Part shown: piece by piece, positions 50,901-63,437 of the stretch
Layout of the letters: each line of letters opens with the position of its first letter
Position numbering within the stretch: the first letter of the stretch is position 1
Source: Gymnothorax reevesii
Lineage: Eukaryota; Chordata; Actinopteri; Anguilliformes; Muraenidae
Length of the DNA stretch: 64,000 nt
Direction of reading: 5' to 3'
Assembly: GCA_029721435.1 (NCBI GenBank)
Contig: CM056574.1
Span: forward strand, 72,831,501-72,895,500
Position numbers and translations under genes: made by a program
The notes under the pieces: generated by a model
Told to the model about the DNA's origin: nothing
The model's database searches: none
Seen by the model: the letters and a program-made list of their open reading frames with translations, nothing else

Positions 50901-51145
50901 ATTCAGTCATATTGTCACAATTCACTCAAGTTTGTCACTTTCCCACTGGGTTACACACAGAATGGAAATTTTTGACAAGCAAAATTAAAAAAAAAGAAAG
51001 TTTTTGAAAAGTACATATCTTCACTTCAGAAGCTTATATTCACTTAAAATTGGCCATACAAGCACATTGGACCAAACGATACAACATAGGCAATGCACTG
51101 TGATCTGAAGCTGTTCCCTGGCCAGAAGCACGCACAGTTTCACAT
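47984..51145 (+). repeat. Mosaic block 9: shortest cassette, G-H-K-I-L/D-E-F-A-B (3162 bp)
   Basis: Monomers start at 47984, 48335, 48686, 49039, 49391, 49743, 50094, 50446 and 50795. 49391 joins the L/F front (GAAAGCACG, GCGCAT) to a D tail (TTCCAAATGG, GCATATTGG, GCTGCTGCC), skipping A, B and C. A at 50446 has a private GAGATTAACGC and shares ATTCCCTTAAAATTGG with A at 43068. Confidence 0.88.
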
Positions 51146-54100
51146 TCTGACCTTAAAACCTCAAGGAAGCGTGTTTTCATGAAAGCACGTATAGCCACAG
51201 TTTCAGCGCTCTAGCGCGCTTCCTTACAGAGATCAACGCATATTCACTCGAATTCAGTCATATTGTCACAATTCACTCAAGTTTGTCACTTTCCCACTGG
51301 GTTCCACACAGAAAGGACATTTTTGACAAGCAAAACTAAAAAAAAGAAAGTTTTTGAAAAAGTGCATATCTTCACTTCAGAAGCTTATATTCACTTCCAA
51401 ATGGCCATACAAGCACATTGGACCAATCGATACCATATAAGCATTGCACTGTGATCTGAAGCTGTTCCCAGGCTAGAAACACGCTCAGATTCACGTTCTG
51501 AGCTTAAAACCTCAAAGAAGCGTGTTTCCATGAAAGTGCGTATAGCCACAGTTTCAGCGCTCTAGCGCGCTTCCTTACAGAGATACGAGCATATTCACTC
51601 CAATTCAGTAATATAGTCACAATTCACTGAAGTTGTTCACTTTCCCACTGAGTAACACACAGGATGGACATTTCTGACAAGCAAATCTAAAAAAAAGAAA
51701 GTTTTTGAAAAAGTGCATATCTTCACTTCAGAAGCTTATATTCACTTCCAAAATTGGCCATACAAGCACATTGGACCAATCGATACAATATATGCAATGC
51801 ACTGTGATCTAAAGCTGTTCCCAGGCCAGAAACACGCTCAGATTCACGTTCTGAGCTTAAAACCTCAAAGAAGCATGTTTTCATGAAAGTGCGTATAGCC
51901 ACAGTTTCAGCGCTCTAGCTCGCTTCCTTACAGAGATACGAGCATATTCACTCCAATTCAGTAATATAGTCACAATTCACTGAAGTTGTTCACTTTCCCA
52001 CTAAGTTACACACAGAAAGGACATTTTTGACAAGCAAAATTAAAAAAAAGAAAGTTTTTGAAAAAGTACATATCTTCACTCCAGAAGCTTATATTCACTT
52101 AAAATTGTCCATACAAGCACATTGGACGAATCGATACAATATATGCAATGCACTGTGATCTGAAGCTGTTCCCAGGCCAGAAACACGCTCAGATTCACGT
52201 TCTGAGCTTAAAACCTCAAAGAAGCATGTTTTCATGAAAGTGCGTATAGCCACAGTTTCAGCGCTCTAGCTCGCTTCCTTACAGAGATAAACGCATATTC
52301 ACTCCAATTCAGTCATATTGTCACAATTCACTCAAGTTGTTCACTTTCCCACTAAGTTACACACAGAAAGGACATTTTTGACAAGCAAAATTAAAAAAAA
52401 GAAAGTTTTTGAAAAAGTACATATCTTCACTCCAGAAGCTTATATTCACTTAAAATTGTCCATACAAGCACATTGGACGAATCGATACAATATATGCAAT
52501 GCACTGTGATCTGAAGCTGTTCCCAGGCCAGAAACACGCTCAGATTCACGTTCTGAGCTTAAAACCTCAAAGAAGCATGTTTTCATGAAAGTGCGTATAG
52601 CCACAGTTTCAGCGCTCTAGCTCGCTTTCTGACAGAGATAAACGCATATTCACTCCAATTCAGTCATATTGTCACAATTCACTCAAGTTTGTCACTTTCC
52701 CACTAAGTTACACACAGAAAGGACATTTTTGACAAGAAAAAACTAAAAAAAAGAAAGTTTTTGAAAAAGTGCATATCTTCACTTCAGAAGCTTATATTCA
52801 CTTCCAAATGGCCATACAAGCAAATTGGACCAAACGATACCATATATGCATTGCACTGTGATCTGAAGCTACTGCCAGGCCGGAAACACACTCAGATTCA
52901 CGTTCTGAGCTTAAAACCTCAAAGAAGCATGTTTTCATGAAAGTGCGTATCGCCACAGTTTCAGCGCTCTTGCTCGCTTTCTTACAGAGATAAACGCATA
53001 TTCACTCCAATTCAGTCATATTGTCACAATTCACTCAAGTTTGTCACTTTCCCACTAAGGTACACACAGAAAGGACATTTTTGACAAGAAAAAACTAAAA
53101 AAAAGAAAGTTTTTGAAAAAGTGCATATCTTCACTTCAGAAGCTTCTATTCACTTCCAATTGGCCATACAAGCACATTGGAACAAACGATACAATATATG
53201 CATTGCACTGTGATCTGAAGCTGTTGCCAGGCCAGAAACACGCTCAGATTCACGTTCTGAGCTTAAAACCTCAAAGAAGCATGTTTTCATGAAAGTGCGT
53301 ATCGCCACAGTTTCAGCGCTCTAGCTCGCTTTCTTACAGAGATAAACGCATATTCACTCCAATTCAGTCATATTGTCACAATTCACTCAAGTTTGTCACT
53401 TTCCCACTAAGTTACACACAGAAAGGACATTTTTGACAAGAAAAAACTAAAAAAAAGAAAGTTTTTGAAAAAGTGCATATCTTCACTTCAGAAGCTTATA
53501 TTCACTTAAAATTGGCCATACAAGCACATTGGACCAATCGATACAATATATGCAATGCACTGTGTTCTGAAGCTGTTCCCAGGCCAGAAACACGCTCAGA
53601 TTCACGTTCTGAGCTTAAAACCTCAAAGAAGCATGTTTTCATGAAAGTGCGTATAGCCACAGTTTCAGCGCTCTAGCTCGCTTTCTGACAGAGATAAACG
53701 CATATTCACTCCAATTCAGTCATATTGTCACAATTCACTTAAGTTTGTCACTTTCCCACTGGGTTACACACAGAAAGGACATTTTTGACAAGCAAAACTA
53801 AAAAAAAGAAAGTTTTTGAAAAGTACATATCTTCACTTCAGAAGCTTATATTCACATAAAATTGGCCATAAAAGCCATTGGACCAAACGATACCATATAC
53901 GCATTGCATTGTGATCTGAAGCTGTTCCCAGGCCAGAAACACGCTCAGATTCACATTCTGAGCTTAAAACCTCAAAGAAGCGTGTTTCCATGAAAGTGCG
54001 TATAGCCACAGTTTCAGCGCTCTAGCTTGCTTTCTTACAGAGATAAACGCATATTCACTCCAATTCAGTCATATTGTCACAATTCACTCAAGTTTGTCAC

Positions 54101-54305
54101 TTTCCCACTGGGTTACACACAGAAAGGACATTTTTGACAAGCAAAACTAAAAAAAAGAAAGTTTTTGAAAAGTACATATCTTCACTTCAGAAGCTTATAT
54201 TCACATAAAATTGGCCATAAAAGCCATTGGACCAAACGATACCATATACGCATTGCATTGTGATCTGAAGCTGTTCCCAGGCCAGAAACACGCTCAGATT
54301 CACAT
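51146..54305 (+). repeat. Mosaic block 10: last G cassette, transition to the seven-monomer HOR
   Basis: Monomers start at 51146 (G), 51497 (H/K), 51850 (I/J), 52201 (J-type), 52552 (D), 52904 (E, 352 bp), 53256 (F), 53608 (A-type) and 53957 (A-type). The two J-type monomers share TTCACTCCAGAAG and ATTGTCCATAC. The two A-type monomers share CACATAAAATTGG and CACTGGGTTACAC. Both pairs look like recent single-monomer duplications at the changeover point. Confidence 0.86.
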
Positions 54306-56764
54306 TCTGAGCTTAAAACCTCAAAGAAGCGTGTTTCCATGAAAGTGCGTATAGCCACAGTTTCAGCGCTCTAGCTCGCTTTCTTACAGAGATAAACGCA
54401 TATTCACTCCAATTCAGTCATATTGTCACAATTCACTCAAGTTTGTCACTTTCCCACTGGGTTACACACAGAAAGGACATTTTTGACAAGCAAAACTAAA
54501 AAAAAGAAAGTTTTTGAAAAAGTGCATATCTTCACTTCAGAAGCTTATATTCACTTCCAAATGGCCATACAAGCACATTGGACCAATCGATACCATATAA
54601 GCATTGCACTGTGATCTGAAGCTGTTCCCAGGCTAGAAACACGCTCAGATTCACGTTCTGAGCTTAAAACCTCAAAGAAGCGTGTTTCCATGAAAGTGCG
54701 TATAGCCACAGTTTCAGCGCTCTAGCTCGCTTTCTTACAGAGATAAACGCATATTCACTCCAATTCAGTCATATTGTCACAATTCACTCAAGTTGTTCAC
54801 TTTCCCACTGAGTAACACACTGAATGGACATTTCTGACAAGCAAATCTAAAAAAAAGAAAGTTTTTGAAAAAGTGCATATCTTCACTTCAGAAGCTTATA
54901 TTCACTTCCAAATGGCCATACAAGCACATTGGACCAATCAATACCATATAAGCATTGCACTGTGATCTGAAGCTGTTCCCAGGCTAGAAACAAGCTCAGA
55001 TTCACGTTCTGAGCTTAAAACCTCAAAGAAGCGTGTTTCCATATACGTGCGTATAGCCACAGTTTCAGCGCTCTAGCGCGCTTCCTTACAGAGATACGAG
55101 CATATTCACTCGAATTCAGTAATATAGTCACAATTCACTGAAGTTGTTCACTTTCCCACTGAGTAACACACAGAATGGACATTTCTGACAAGCAAATCTA
55201 AAAAAAAGAAAGTTTTTGAAAAAGTGCATATCTTCACTTCAGAAGCTTATATTCACTTCCAAAATTGGCCATACAAGCACATTGGACCAATCGATACAAT
55301 ATATGCAATGCACTGTGATCTGAAGCTGTTCCCAGGCCAGAAACACGCTCAGATTCACGTTCTGAGCTGAAAACCTCAAAGAAGCATGTTTTCATGAAAG
55401 TGCGTATAGCCACAGTTTCAGCGCTCTAGCTCGCTTTCTTACAGAGATAAACGCATATTCACTCCAATTCAGTCATATTGTCACAATTCACTCAAGTTTG
55501 TCACTTTCCCACTAAGTTACACACAGAAAGGACATTTTTGACAAGAAAAAACTAAAAAAAAGAAAGTTTTTGAAAAAGTACATATCTTCACTTCAGAAGC
55601 TTATATTCACTTAAAATTGGCCAAACAAGCACATTGGACGAATCGATACAATATATGCAATGCACTGTGATCTGAAGCTGTTCCCAGGCCAGAAACACGC
55701 TCAGACTCACGTTCTGAGCTTAAAACCTCAAAGAAGCATGTTTTCATGAAAGTGCGTATAGCCACAGTTTCAGCGCTCTAGCTCGCTTTCTTACAGAGAT
55801 AAACGCATATTCACTCCAATTCAGTCATATTGTCACAATTCACTCAAGTTTGTCACTTTCCCACTAAGTTACACACAGAAAGGACATTTTTGACAAGAAA
55901 AAACTAAAAAAAAGAAAGTTTTTGAAAAAGTGCATATCTTCACTTCAGAGGCTTATATTCACTTCCAAATGGCCATACAAGCACATTGGACCAAACGATA
56001 CCATATATGCATTGCACTGTGATCTGAAGCTGCTGCCAGGCCGGAAACACACTCAGATTCACGTTCTGAGCTTAAAACCTCAAAAAAGCATGTTTTCATG
56101 AAAGTGCGTATCGCCACAGTTTCAGCGCTCTTGCTCGCTTTCTTACAGAGATAAACGCATATTCACTCCAATTCAGTCATATTGTCACAATTCACTCAAG
56201 TTTGTCACTTTCTCACTAAGTTACACACAGAAAGGACATTTTTGACAAGCAAAACTAAAAAAAAAGAAAGTTTTTGAAAAGTACATATCTTCACTTCAGA
56301 AGCTTATATTCACTTAAAATTGGCCATACAAGCACATTGGACCAATCGATACAATATATGCAATGCACTGTGTTCTGAAGCTGTTCCCAGGCCAGAAACA
56401 CGCTCAGATTCACGTTCTGAGCTTAAAACCTCAAAGAAGCATGTTTTCATGAAAGTGCGTATAGCCACAGTTTCAGCGCTCTAGCTCGCTTTCTTCCAGA
56501 GATAAACGCATATTCACTTCAATTCAGTCATATTGTCACAATTCACTCAAATTTGTCACTTTCCCACTGGGTTACACACAGAAAGGACATTTTTGACAAG
56601 CAAAACTAAAAAAAAGAAAGTTTTTGAAAAGTACATATCTTCACTTCAGAAGCTTATATTCACATAAAATTGGCCATAAAAGCCATTGGACCAAACGATA
56701 CCATATACGCATTGCATTGTGATCTGAAGCTGTTCCCAGGCCAGAAACACGCTCAGATTCACAT
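54306..56764 (+). repeat. Seven-monomer HOR, copy 1 (2459 bp)
   Basis: Monomers start at 54306 (M), 54657 (H-type, chimeric with an A-F front), 55008 (P), 55361 (Q), 55713 (D), 56065 (E/A-type) and 56416 (A-type). P is marked by CCATATACGTGCG and is preceded by GAAACAAGCTC. Q is marked by GAGCTGAAAACC. Confidence 0.88.
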
Positions 56765-57115
56765 TCTGAGCTTAAAACCTCAAAGAAGCGTGTTTCCATG
56801 AAAGTGCGTATAGCCACAGTTTCAGCGCTCTAGCTCGCTTTCTTACAGAGATAAACGCATATTCACTCCAATTCAGTCATATTGTCACAATTCACTCAAG
56901 TTTGTCACTTTCCCACTGGGTTACACACAGAAAGGACATTTTTGACAAGCAAAACTAAAAAAAAGAAAGTTTTTGAAAAAGTGCATATCTTCACTTCAGA
57001 AGCTTATATTCACTTCCAAATGGCCATACAAGCACATTGGACCAATCGATACCATATAAGCATTGCACTGTGATCTGAAGCTGTTCCCAGGCTAGAAACA
57101 CGCTCAGATTCACGT
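56765..57115 (+). repeat. Class M monomer, reference example (351 bp)
   Basis: The front half is B-like (GCGTGTTTCCATGAAAG, CTAGCTCGC, CACTGGGTTACACACAGAAAGG). The back half is G-like (AGCAAAACT, GAAAAAGTGCAT, TTCCAAATGG, CCATATAAGC, CCAGGCTAG). It occupies the G position in the right-hand HOR (54306, 56765, 59224, 60980) and could be either a B/G chimera or close to the form from which G diverged. Confidence 0.78.
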
Positions 57116-59223
57116 TCTGAGCTTAAAACCTCAAAGAAGCGTGTTTCCATGAAAGTGCGTATAGCCACAGTTTCAGCGCTCTAGCGCGCTTCCTTACAGA
57201 GATACGAGCATATTCACTCGAATTCAGTAATATAGTCACAATTCACTGAAGTTGTTCACTTTCCCACTGAGTAACACACAGAATGGACATTTCTGACAAG
57301 CAAATCTAAAAAAAAGAAAGTTTTTGAAAAAGTGCATATCTTCACTTCAGAAGCTTATATTCACTTCCAAATGGCCATACAAGCACATTGGACCAATCGA
57401 TACCATATAAGCATTGCACTGTGATCTGAAGCTGTTCCCAGGCTAGAAACAAGCTCAGATTCACGTTCTGAGCTTAAAACCTCAAAGAAGCGTGTTTCCA
57501 TATACGTGCGTATAGCCACAGTTTCAGCGCTCTAGCGCGCTTCCTTACAGAGATACGAGCATATTCACTCGAATTCAGTAATATAGTCACAATTCACTGA
57601 AGTTGTTCACTTTCCCACTGAGTAACACACAGAATGGACATTTCTGACAAGCAAATCTAAAAAAAAGAAAGTTTTTGAAAAAGTGCATATCTTCACTTCA
57701 GAAGCTTATATTCACTTCCAAAATTGGCCATACAAGCACATTGGACCAATCGATACAAGATATGCAATGCACTGTGATCTGAAGCTGTTCCCAGGCCAGA
57801 AACACGCTCAGATTCACGTTCTGAGCTGAAAACCTCAAAGAAGCATGTTTTCATGAAAGTGCGTATAGCCACAGTTTCAGCGCTCTAGCTCGCTTTCTTA
57901 CAGAGATAAACGCATATTCACTCCAATTCAGTCATATTGTCACAATTCACTCAAGTTTGTCACTTTCCCACTAAGTTACACACAGAAAGGACATTTTTGA
58001 CAAGAAAAAACTAAAAAAAAGAAAGTTTTTGAAAAAGTGCATATCTTCACTTCATAGGCTTATATTCACTTCCAAATGGCCATACAAGCACATTGGACCA
58101 AACGATACCATATATGCATTGCACTGTGATCTGAAGCTGCTGCCAGGCCGGAAACACACTCAGATTCACGTTCTGAGCTTAAAACCTCAAAGAAGCATGT
58201 TTTCATGAAAGTGCGTATCGCCACAGTTTCAGCGCTCTTGCTCGCTTTCTTACAGAGATAAACGCATATTCACTCCAATTCAGTCATATTGTCACAATTC
58301 ACTCAAGTTTGTCACTTTCCCACTAAGTTACAAACAGAAAGGACATTTATGACAAGAAAAAACTAAAAAAAAGAAAGTTTTTGAAAAAGTACATATCTTC
58401 ACTTCAGAAGCTTATATTCACTGAAAATTGGCCATACAAGCACATTGGACCAATCGATACAATATATGCAATGCACTGTGTTCTGAAGCTGTTCCCAGGC
58501 CAGAAACACGCTCAGATTCACGTTCTGAGCTTAAAACCTCAAAGAAGCATGTTTTCATGAAAGTGCATATAGCCACAGTTTCAGCGCTCTAGCTCGCTTT
58601 CTTACAGAGATAAACGCATATTCACTCCAATTCAGTCATATTGTCACAATTCACTCAAGTTTGTCACTTTCTCACTAAGTTACACACAGAAAGGACATTT
58701 TTGACAAGCAAAACTAAAAAAAAAGAAAGTTTTTGAAAAGTACATATCTTCACTTCAGAAGCTTATATTCACTTAAAATTGGCCATACAAGCACATTGGA
58801 CCAAACGATACAATATATGCAATGCACTGTGTTCTGAAGCTGTTCCCAGGCCAGAAACACGCTCAGATTCACGTTCTGAGCTTAAAACCTCAAAGAAGCA
58901 TGTTTTCATGAAAGTGCGTATAGCCACAGTTTCAGCGCTCTAGCTCGCTTTCTTACAGAGATAAACGCATATTCACTCCAATTCAGTCATATTGTCACAA
59001 TTCACTCAAGTTTGTCACTTTCCCACTGGGTTACACACAGAAAGGACATTTTTGACAAGCAAAACTAAAAAAAAGAAAGTTTTTGAAAAGTACATATCTT
59101 CACTTCAGAAGCTTATATTCACATAAAATTGGCCATAAAAGCCATTGGACCAAACGATACCATATACGCATTGCATTGTGATCTGAAGCTGTTCCCAGGC
59201 CAGAAACACGCTCAGATTCACAT
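56765..59223 (+). repeat. Seven-monomer HOR, copy 2 (2459 bp)
   Basis: Monomers start at 56765 (M), 57116 (H), 57467 (P), 57820 (Q/D), 58172 (E), 58524 (F/A-type) and 58875 (A-type). The period is exactly the same as copy 1, but the interior differs: Q and D are fused at 57820, and E and the following monomer are distinct. Private changes include TTCATAGGCTT near 58052 and ACATTTATGAC near 58344. Confidence 0.88.
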
Positions 59224-60979
59224 TCTGAGCTTAAAACCTCAAAGAAGCGTGTTTCCATGAAAGTGCGTATAGCCACAGTTTCAGCGCTCTAGCTCGCTTT
59301 CTTACAGAGATAAACGCATATTCACTCCAATTCAGTCATATTGTCACAATTCACTCAAGTTTGTCACTTTCCCACTGGGTTACACACAGAAAGGACATTT
59401 TTGACAAGCAAAACTAAAAAAAAGAAAGTTTTTGAAAAAGTGCATATCTTCACTTCAGAAGCTTATATTCACTTCCAAATGGCCATACAAGCACATTGGA
59501 CCAATCGATACCATATAAGCATTACACTGTGATCTGAAGCTGTTCCCAGGCTAGAAACACGCTCAGATTCACGTTCTGAGCTTAAAACCTCAAAGAAGCG
59601 TGTTTCCATGAAAGTGCGTATAGCCACAGTTTCAGCGCTCTAGCGCGCTTCCTAACAGAGATACGAGCATATTCACTCGAATTCAGTAATATAGTCACAA
59701 TTCACTGAAGTTGTTCACTTTCCCACTGAGTAACACACAGAATGGACATTTCTGACAAGCAAATCTAAAAAAAAGAAAGTTTTTGAAAAAGTGCATATCT
59801 TCACTTCAGAAGCTTATATTCACTTCCAAATGGCCATACAAGCACATTGGACCAATCGATACCATATAAGCATTGCACTGTGATCTGAAGCTGTTCCCAG
59901 GCTAGAAACAAGCTCAGATTCACGTTCTGAGCTTAAAACCTCAAAGAAGCGTGTTTCCATATACGTGCGTATAGCCACAGTTTCAGCGCTCTAGCGCGCT
60001 TCCTTACAGAGATACGAGCATATTCACTCGAATTCAGTAATATAGTCACAATTCACTGAAGTTGTTCACTTTCCCACTGAGTAACACACAGAATGGACAT
60101 TTCTGACAAGCAAATCTAAAAAAAAGAAAGTTTTTGAAAAAGTGCATATCTTCACTTCAGAAGCTTATATTCACTTCCAAAATTGGCCATACAAGCACAT
60201 TGGACCAATCGATACAAGATATGCAATGCACTGTGATCTGAAGCTGTTCCCAGGCCAGAAACACGCTCAGATTCACGTTCTGAGCTGAAAACCTCAAAGA
60301 AGCATGTTTTCATGAAAGTGCGTATAGCCACAGTTTCAGCGCTCTAGCTCGCTTTCTTACAGAGATAAACGCATATTCACTCCAATTCAGTCATATTGTC
60401 ACAATTCACTCAAGTTTGTCACTTTCCCACTAAGTTACACACAGAAAGGACATTTTTGACAAGAAAAAACTAAAAAAAAGAAAGTTTTTGAAAAAGTGCA
60501 TATCTTCACTTCAGAGGCTTATATTCACTTCCAAATGGCCATACAAGCACATTGGACCAATCGATACAATATATGCAATGCACTGTGTTCTGAAGCTGTT
60601 CCCAGGCCAGAAACACGCTCAGATTCACGTTCTGAGCTTAAAACCTCAAAGAAGCATGTTTTCATGAAAGTGCGTATAGCCACAGTTTCAGCGCTCTAGC
60701 TCGCTTTCTTACAGAGATAAACGCATATTCACTCCAATTCAGTCATATTGTCACAATTCACTCAAGTTTGTCACTTTCTCACTAAGTTACACACAGAAAG
60801 GACATTTTTGACAAGCAAAACTAAAAAAAAGAAAGTTTTTGAAAAGTACATATCTTCACTTCAGAAGCTTATATTCACTTAAAATTGGCCATAAAAGCCA
60901 TTGGACCAAACGATACCATATACGCATTGCATTGTGATCTGAAGCTGTTCCCAGGCCAGAAACACGCTCAGATTCACGT
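59224..60979 (+). repeat. Five-monomer deletion derivative of the seven-monomer HOR (1756 bp)
   Basis: Monomers start at 59224 (M), 59575 (H), 59926 (P), 60279 (Q) and 60631 (A-type). D and E are absent. The 60279 monomer joins a Q/D front (AGAGGCTT, TTCCAAATGG) to an F-type tail (CACTGTGTTCTG), which places the exchange inside it at about 60550-60570. Confidence 0.87.
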
Positions 60980-63437
60980 TCTGAGCTTAAAACCTCAAAG
61001 AAGCGTGTTTCCATGAAAGTGCGTATTGCCACAGTTTCAGCGCTCTAGCTCGCTTTCTTACAGAGATAAACGCATATTCACTTCAATTCAGTCATATTGT
61101 CACAATTCACTCAAGTTTTTCACTTTCCCACTGGGTTACACACAGAAAGGACATTTTTGACAAGCAAAACTAAAAAAAAGAAAGTTTTTGAAAAAGTGCA
61201 TATCTTCACTTCAGAAGCTTATATTCACTTCCAAATGGCCATACAAGCACATTGGACCAATCGATACCATATAAGCATTGCACTGTGATCTGAAGCTGTT
61301 CCCAGGCTAGAAACACGCTCAGATTCACGTTCTGAGCTTAAAACCTCAAAGAAGCGTGTTTCCATGAAAGTGCGTATAGCCAGAGTTTCAGCGCTCTAGC
61401 GCGCTTCCTTACAGAGATACGAGCATATTCACTCGAATTCAGTAATATAGTCACAATTCACTGAAGTTGTTCACTTTCCCACTGAGTAACACACAGAATG
61501 GACATTTCTGACAAGCAAATCTAAAAAAAGAAAGTTTTTGAAAAAATGCATATCTTCACTTCAGAAACTTATATTCACTTCCAAATGGCCATACAAGCAC
61601 ATTGGACCAATCGATACCATATAAGCATTGCACTGTGATCTGAAGCTGTTCCCAGGCTAGAAACAAGCTCAGATTCACGTTCTGAGCTTAAAACCTCAAA
61701 GAAGCGTGTTTCCATATACGTGCGTATAGCCGCAGTTTCAGCGCTCGAGCGCGCTTCCTTACAGAGATACGAGCATATTCACTCCAATTCAGTAATATAG
61801 TCACAATTCACTGAAGTTGTTCACTTTCCCACTGAGTAACACACAGGATGGACATTTCTGACAAGCAAATCTAAAAAAAAGAAAGTTTTTGAAAAAGTGC
61901 ATATCTTCACTTCAGAAGCTTATATTCACTTCCAAAATTGGCCATACAAGCACATTGGACCAATTGATACAATATATGGAATGCACTGTGATCTGAAGCT
62001 GTTCCCAGGCCAGAAACACGCTCAGATTCACGTTCTGAGCTTAAAACCTCAAAGAAGCATGTTTTCATGAAAGTGCGTATAGCCACAGTTTCAGCGCTCT
62101 AGCTCGCTTTCTTACAGAGATAAACGCATATTCACTCCAATTCAGTCATATTGTCACAATTCACTCAAGATTGTCACTTTCCCACTAAGTTACACACAGA
62201 AAGGACATTTTTGACAAGCAAAATTAAAAAAAAGAAAGTTTTTGAAAAAGTACATATCTTCACTTCAGAAGCTTATATTCACTTAAAATTGGCCATACAA
62301 GCACATTGGACGAATCGATACAATATATGCAATGCACTGTGATCTGAGGCTGTTCCCAGGCCAGAAACACGCTCAGACTCACGTTCTGAGCTTAAAACCT
62401 CAAAGAAGCATGTTTTCATGAAAGTGCGTATAGCCACAGTTTCAGCGCTCTAGCTCGCTTTCTTACAGAGATAAACGCATATTCACTCCAATTCAGTCAT
62501 ATTGTCACAATTCACTCAAGTTTGTCACTTTCCCACTAAGTTACACACAGAAAGGACATTTTTGACAAGAAAAAACTAAAAAAAATAAAGTTTTTGAAAA
62601 AGTGCATATCTTCACTTCAGAGGCTTATATTCACTTCCAAATGGCCATACAAGCACATTGGACCAAACGATACCATATATGCATTGCACTGTGATCTGAA
62701 GCTGCTGCCAGGCCGGAAACACACTCAGATTCACGTTCTGAGCTTAAAACCTCAAAGAAGCATGTTTTCATGAAAGTGCGTATCGCCACAGTTTCAGCGC
62801 TCTTGCTCGCTTTCTTACAGAGATAAACGCATATTCACTCCAATTCAGTCATATTGTCACAATTCACTCAAGTTTGTCACTTTCCCACTAAGTTACACAC
62901 AGAAAGGACATTTTTGACAAGAAAAAACTAAAAAAAAGAAAGTTTTTGAAAAAGTACATATCTTCACTTCAGAAGCTTATATTCACTTAAAATTGGCCAT
63001 ACAAGCACATTGGACCAATCGATACAATATATGCAATGCACTGAGTTCTGAAGCTGTTCCCAGGCCAGAAACACGCTCAGAATCACGTTCTGAGCTTAAA
63101 ACCTCAAAGAAGCATGTTTTCATGAAAGTGCGTATAGCCACAGTTTCAGCGCTCTAGCTCGCTTTCTTACAGAGATAAACGCATATTCACTCCAATTCAG
63201 TCATATTGTCACAATTCACTCAAGTTTGTCACTTTCTCACTAAGTTACACACAGAAAGGACATTTTTGACAAGCAAAACTAAAAAAAAGAAAGTTTTTGA
63301 AAAGTACATATCTTCACTTCAGAAGCTTATATTCACTTAAAATTGGCCATAAAAGCCATTGGACCAAACGATACCATATACGCATTGCATTGTGATCTGA
63401 AGCTGTTCCCAGGCCAGAAACACGCTCAGATTCACGT
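60980..63437 (+). repeat. Seven-monomer HOR, copy 4 (2458 bp)
   Basis: Monomers start at 60980 (M), 61331 (H), 61681 (P), 62034 (Q), 62385 (D), 62737 (E) and 63089 (A). It carries many private changes (GCCAGAGTTTC near 61378, AAAAAATGCAT near 61540, GCCGCAGTTTCAGCGCTCGAG near 61729 with an XhoI-like CTCGAG, AAAAAATAAAG near 62582). This suggests older or less homogenised sequence. Confidence 0.87.

Noticed and set aside
9471..53607. Assembly artefact as the sole cause of variable cassette lengths
   Set aside because: Misassembly cannot be excluded from sequence alone. However, the chimeric monomers with switch points inside the unit and the distinct private variants in each block argue that much of the variation is real. 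Long reads would settle it.
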